The translations under genes were made by a program, and so were the position numbers. The notes beneath the pieces are model-generated. The model was not told where the DNA came from and ran no database searches. It was given only the letters and a program-made list of their open reading frames with translations. Below are positions 13,086 through 14,766 of a stretch of 14,766 nucleotides of DNA, one piece after another (positions within the stretch are counted from its first letter, which is position 1; the number at the start of each line of letters is the position of its first letter). Source of the DNA: Microcaldota archaeon (GTDB taxonomy: Archaea > Micrarchaeota > Micrarchaeia > Anstonellales > Anstonellaceae); NCBI GenBank assembly GCA_021813025.1, contig JAKAME010000035.1:1-14766 (forward strand), read 5' to 3'.

Positions 13086-13826
13086 TTAGTTTTCCTCGCG
13101 CTTGACCTTGCGCCTGCCTGTGGAGCGGGCTGCAATGTGGCCGACCTTTCTTCCGGGCGGCGCGCCCCTGCTCGTTGCCGAGCCGCGTCCCTTGTGGTGC
13201 TGCTTGCCGCCGAACGGATGGGTGTAGGCTGACATGTGAACACCGCGGTTGACAGGCCACTTGCGGTTCTGCGCGTGCTTCTTGTAGTGGTTGAGGCCTG
13301 CCTTGAGCAGCGGGCGCTCGAGACGGCCGCCCCCGCAGGCGATTCCGACCTGCGCGCGGCAGGCGGACTGCAGCTCAAGCACCTGCTTGGAGGGCATCTT
13401 GACATATACTATGTCGCGCTCGCGGGCCGACACCACCGCGTATCCGCCCGGCGCGTGAACGAGCTTCCCGCCGTCGCCGGGGGAGCGCTCGACATTGTAA
13501 ACATAGCCGCCTTCCGGAACGCGGGAGAGCGGCATGATGGAGCCGCGGCCCATGGGGGCCGTCGCTCCGCTGAAAATCTCGTCCCCCACCGCAATCCCTT
13601 CCGCGGCAGGCAGGTAAATCTCGTCGGCATTGGTGAAGCGCACGCGCATGACCGGAGTCTGGTGCGCCGGGTCGTCGATGAATTCCATCACCGCGCCGCG
13701 CAGGCAGCTTGTTTTCTCGATGTCGTCCAGCGGGCGGTAGGCGACTTTCGTCTTGTAGCGGTGGCTGGGCGCGCGGTATGCGCCGGAGCCCTTGCCCCGC
13801 CTTTGCTGCTTGAGTAATTTGCCCAT
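13086..13826 (-). CDS. rpl2: Large subunit ribosomal protein uL2
   Basis: 246 residues, normal archaeal length; uL2 supports subunit joining and the peptidyl-transferase centre. N-terminal RGKGSGAYRAPSHRY and central VPEGGYVYNVERSPGDGGK are typical, and GAPPGRKVGHIAARSTGR ends it. The conserved C-terminal loop is divergent: RGVHMSAYTHPFGG (194-207) in place of the usual archaeal RGVAMNAVDHPFGG form, with the key His (H203) kept. ATG 13826 follows the uL23 stop by 9 nt, with GGGAT 4 nt before it in place of GTGA. Confidence 0.97.
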   Translation of the reverse strand: MGKLLKQQRRGKGSGAYRAPSHRYKTKVAYRPLDDIEKTSCLRGAVMEFIDDPAHQTPVMRVRFTNADEIYLPAAEGIAVGDEIFSGATAPMGRGSIMPLSRVPEGGYVYNVERSPGDGGKLVHAPGGYAVVSARERDIVYVKMPSKQVLELQSACRAQVGIACGGGRLERPLLKAGLNHYKKHAQNRKWPVNRGVHMSAYTHPFGGKQHHKGRGSATSRGAPPGRKVGHIAARSTGRRKVKREEN

Positions 13827-13835
13827 TACAATCCC

Positions 13836-14297
13836 TCAGACTATCTTGAGCTGGGTTGCGATGTCGTCTGCCTTGCCCTCTTTGAGGCGTATGTAGGCGT
13901 GCTTCACTCCCTTTGGGGTGATTTTTGTGTTGACCGAGCCCACCTTCACCTTGAAGAGGCGCTCGACCTCCTGCTTGATTTGCGGCTTTGTCGCGCGCAT
14001 CTCGACCACGAACAGAAGCTTGTTCTCCAATTCAATCATGCCGATTGCTTTTTCGGTCGTGATGGGGTAGAGCAGGACGTTGTCAGGGAGCGAGGCGAAA
14101 GAGGAAGAAAGCGCAGACACGTTCGCTGCCCTTCGGGCGGCAGCGTTCGCAGTAGTCATTCTTGTCGAAGCCAGAGTGGATGTATTCACCTTCTTTTTGG
14201 CCGAAGCCGGCGCATTCTTTTTGGCATGCGAATTCTTCTTGGCCGGGCTGGCATTGGCAGCATTCGCCATTCTGGATGAAGTCTTGGTGTCAGCCAT
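13836..14297 (-). CDS. rpl23: Large subunit ribosomal protein uL23, long N-terminal tail
   Basis: 153 residues against about 82-90 in most archaea. The core begins near residue 73 (NVLLYPITTEKAIGMIE) and includes VEMRATKPQIKQEVERLF and TPKGVKHAYIRL. uL23 sits at the exit tunnel and is a docking site for signal recognition particle and chaperones. Residues 1-70 are an added Ala/Lys/Asn/Ser-rich, probably disordered segment. ATG 14297 is chosen because GTGA (14303-14306) lies exactly 5 nt upstream; earlier in-frame ATG 14303 and GTG 14306 fall inside that site. Confidence 0.95.
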   Translation of the reverse strand: MADTKTSSRMANAANASPAKKNSHAKKNAPASAKKKVNTSTLASTRMTTANAAARRAANVSALSSSFASLPDNVLLYPITTEKAIGMIELENKLLFVVEMRATKPQIKQEVERLFKVKVGSVNTKITPKGVKHAYIRLKEGKADDIATQLKIV

Positions 14298-14307
14298 TGT
14301 CATCACT

Positions 14308-14766
14308 CTAATTCTTTGCCTCTGCCGCCAGCGCGACTAGTGCAGATTTTGTGAAGGCGCTCAAGCGTCCCGGCTTGGCGCCCGGAGCCAAATCAATCAC
14401 TCTGAGCTCATTCGCGCTCACCACGTCAACGCCGGCGATGTTTCGCGCGGCGCGCGCAAGCGGAGCATCAGACTTGCCGACCACGAGCAGAAGCGTGCGG
14501 GCGCGCTTGGCGCCTCCCTTGCGCGAGCCAACGCCAGAGCGCTGCCTCGCTATCCTGCCGCGGCCAAGCTCTGCCTCAAGCCCAAGCTTGAGCAGAAGCT
14601 CGCTCATAATAGCCGTTTTGGAGACTTTTTCCTCAACAGAGGAGTCGAAAACGATTGGGAGAAGAAGCTTTTGCGGAACGATGTGCCCGCGCTTTGAAAC
14701 AACAGGTGACGACATGGTGGCCGCCAGAGCCGAATGCAGTGCTTTGCGGTATTCGCGGCAGATCGG
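14308..14766 (-). CDS. rpl4: Large subunit ribosomal protein uL4, C-terminal part
   Basis: The minus-strand frame is open to the right edge, so the gene is cut; 152 residues of an expected 250 or so are visible. The ATG at 14715 is internal: the frame continues upstream as REYRKALHSALAAT, which matches the archaeal uL4 segment before the KRGH motif. Downstream are LGLEAELGRGRIARQRSGVG, the ARTLLLVVGKSD strand and the C-terminal VIDLAPGAKPGRLSAFTKSA. uL4 lines the exit tunnel and organises 23S rRNA folding. uL3 is expected next, outside the window. Confidence 0.95.
   Translation of the reverse strand, partial: PICREYRKALHSALAATMSSPVVSKRGHIVPQKLLLPIVFDSSVEEKVSKTAIMSELLLKLGLEAELGRGRIARQRSGVGSRKGGAKRARTLLLVVGKSDAPLARAARNIAGVDVVSANELRVIDLAPGAKPGRLSAFTKSALVALAAEAKN

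Noticed and set aside
14308..14715. A complete 135-residue uL4 starting at ATG 14715
   Set aside because: The frame stays open upstream with uL4-like sequence to the window edge, so the gene is truncated by the window.

Overview
The window is the main ribosomal-protein cluster (S10/spc type) of an archaeon, read entirely from the minus strand, followed by two unrelated genes at its downstream end. Archaeal origin is shown by the gene order uL4-uL23-uL2-uS19-uL22-uS3-uL29-aIF1-Rpp29-uS17-uL14-uL24-eS4-uL5-uS14-uS8-uL6-eL32-eL19-uL18-uS5-uL30-uL15. It is also shown by proteins that bacteria lack (eS4, eL32, eL19, the RNase P subunit Rpp29, aIF1) and by TATA-like promoter elements. The ribosomal genes are GC-rich (about 57% in a hand-counted stretch). 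Many of the proteins carry Ala/Lys/Pro-rich low-complexity tails. I cannot place the lineage; a DPANN-type archaeon (for example Micrarchaeota or Diapherotrites) is a guess only.

Layout in transcription order, right to left. From 14766 to 2461 there are 23 translation/ribosome genes with almost no intergenic space. uL4 is cut by the right edge, so the operon promoter lies outside the window. Nearly every gene is preceded by GTGA about 5 nt before its start codon. This matches the archaeal 16S anti-Shine-Dalgarno, and in several cases the upstream gene's stop codon lies inside it. This spacing fixes most of the starts given here, including a TTG start for uS3 and a GTG start for aIF1. The one foreign element is an AT-rich 188-codon gene of unknown function at 9748-10314, sitting exactly between Rpp29 and uS17. 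The cluster ends after uL15 with a T-rich terminator; secY, the usual archaeal next gene, is not there.

The last 2.4 kb hold two genes that appear to have their own promoters. The first is a 645-residue protein joining a von Willebrand factor A-like domain (DNSES metal-site motif) to about five ankyrin repeats, with a TATA-like box placed for a leaderless GTG start. The second is a partial unrecognised gene running off the left edge, with a clear TATA box and a GGGTGA ribosome-binding site. The ribosomal genes supply subunit proteins, an initiation factor and a tRNA-processing subunit in one co-expressed unit. The ankyrin/VWA gene and the left-edge gene have no evident role in that unit.
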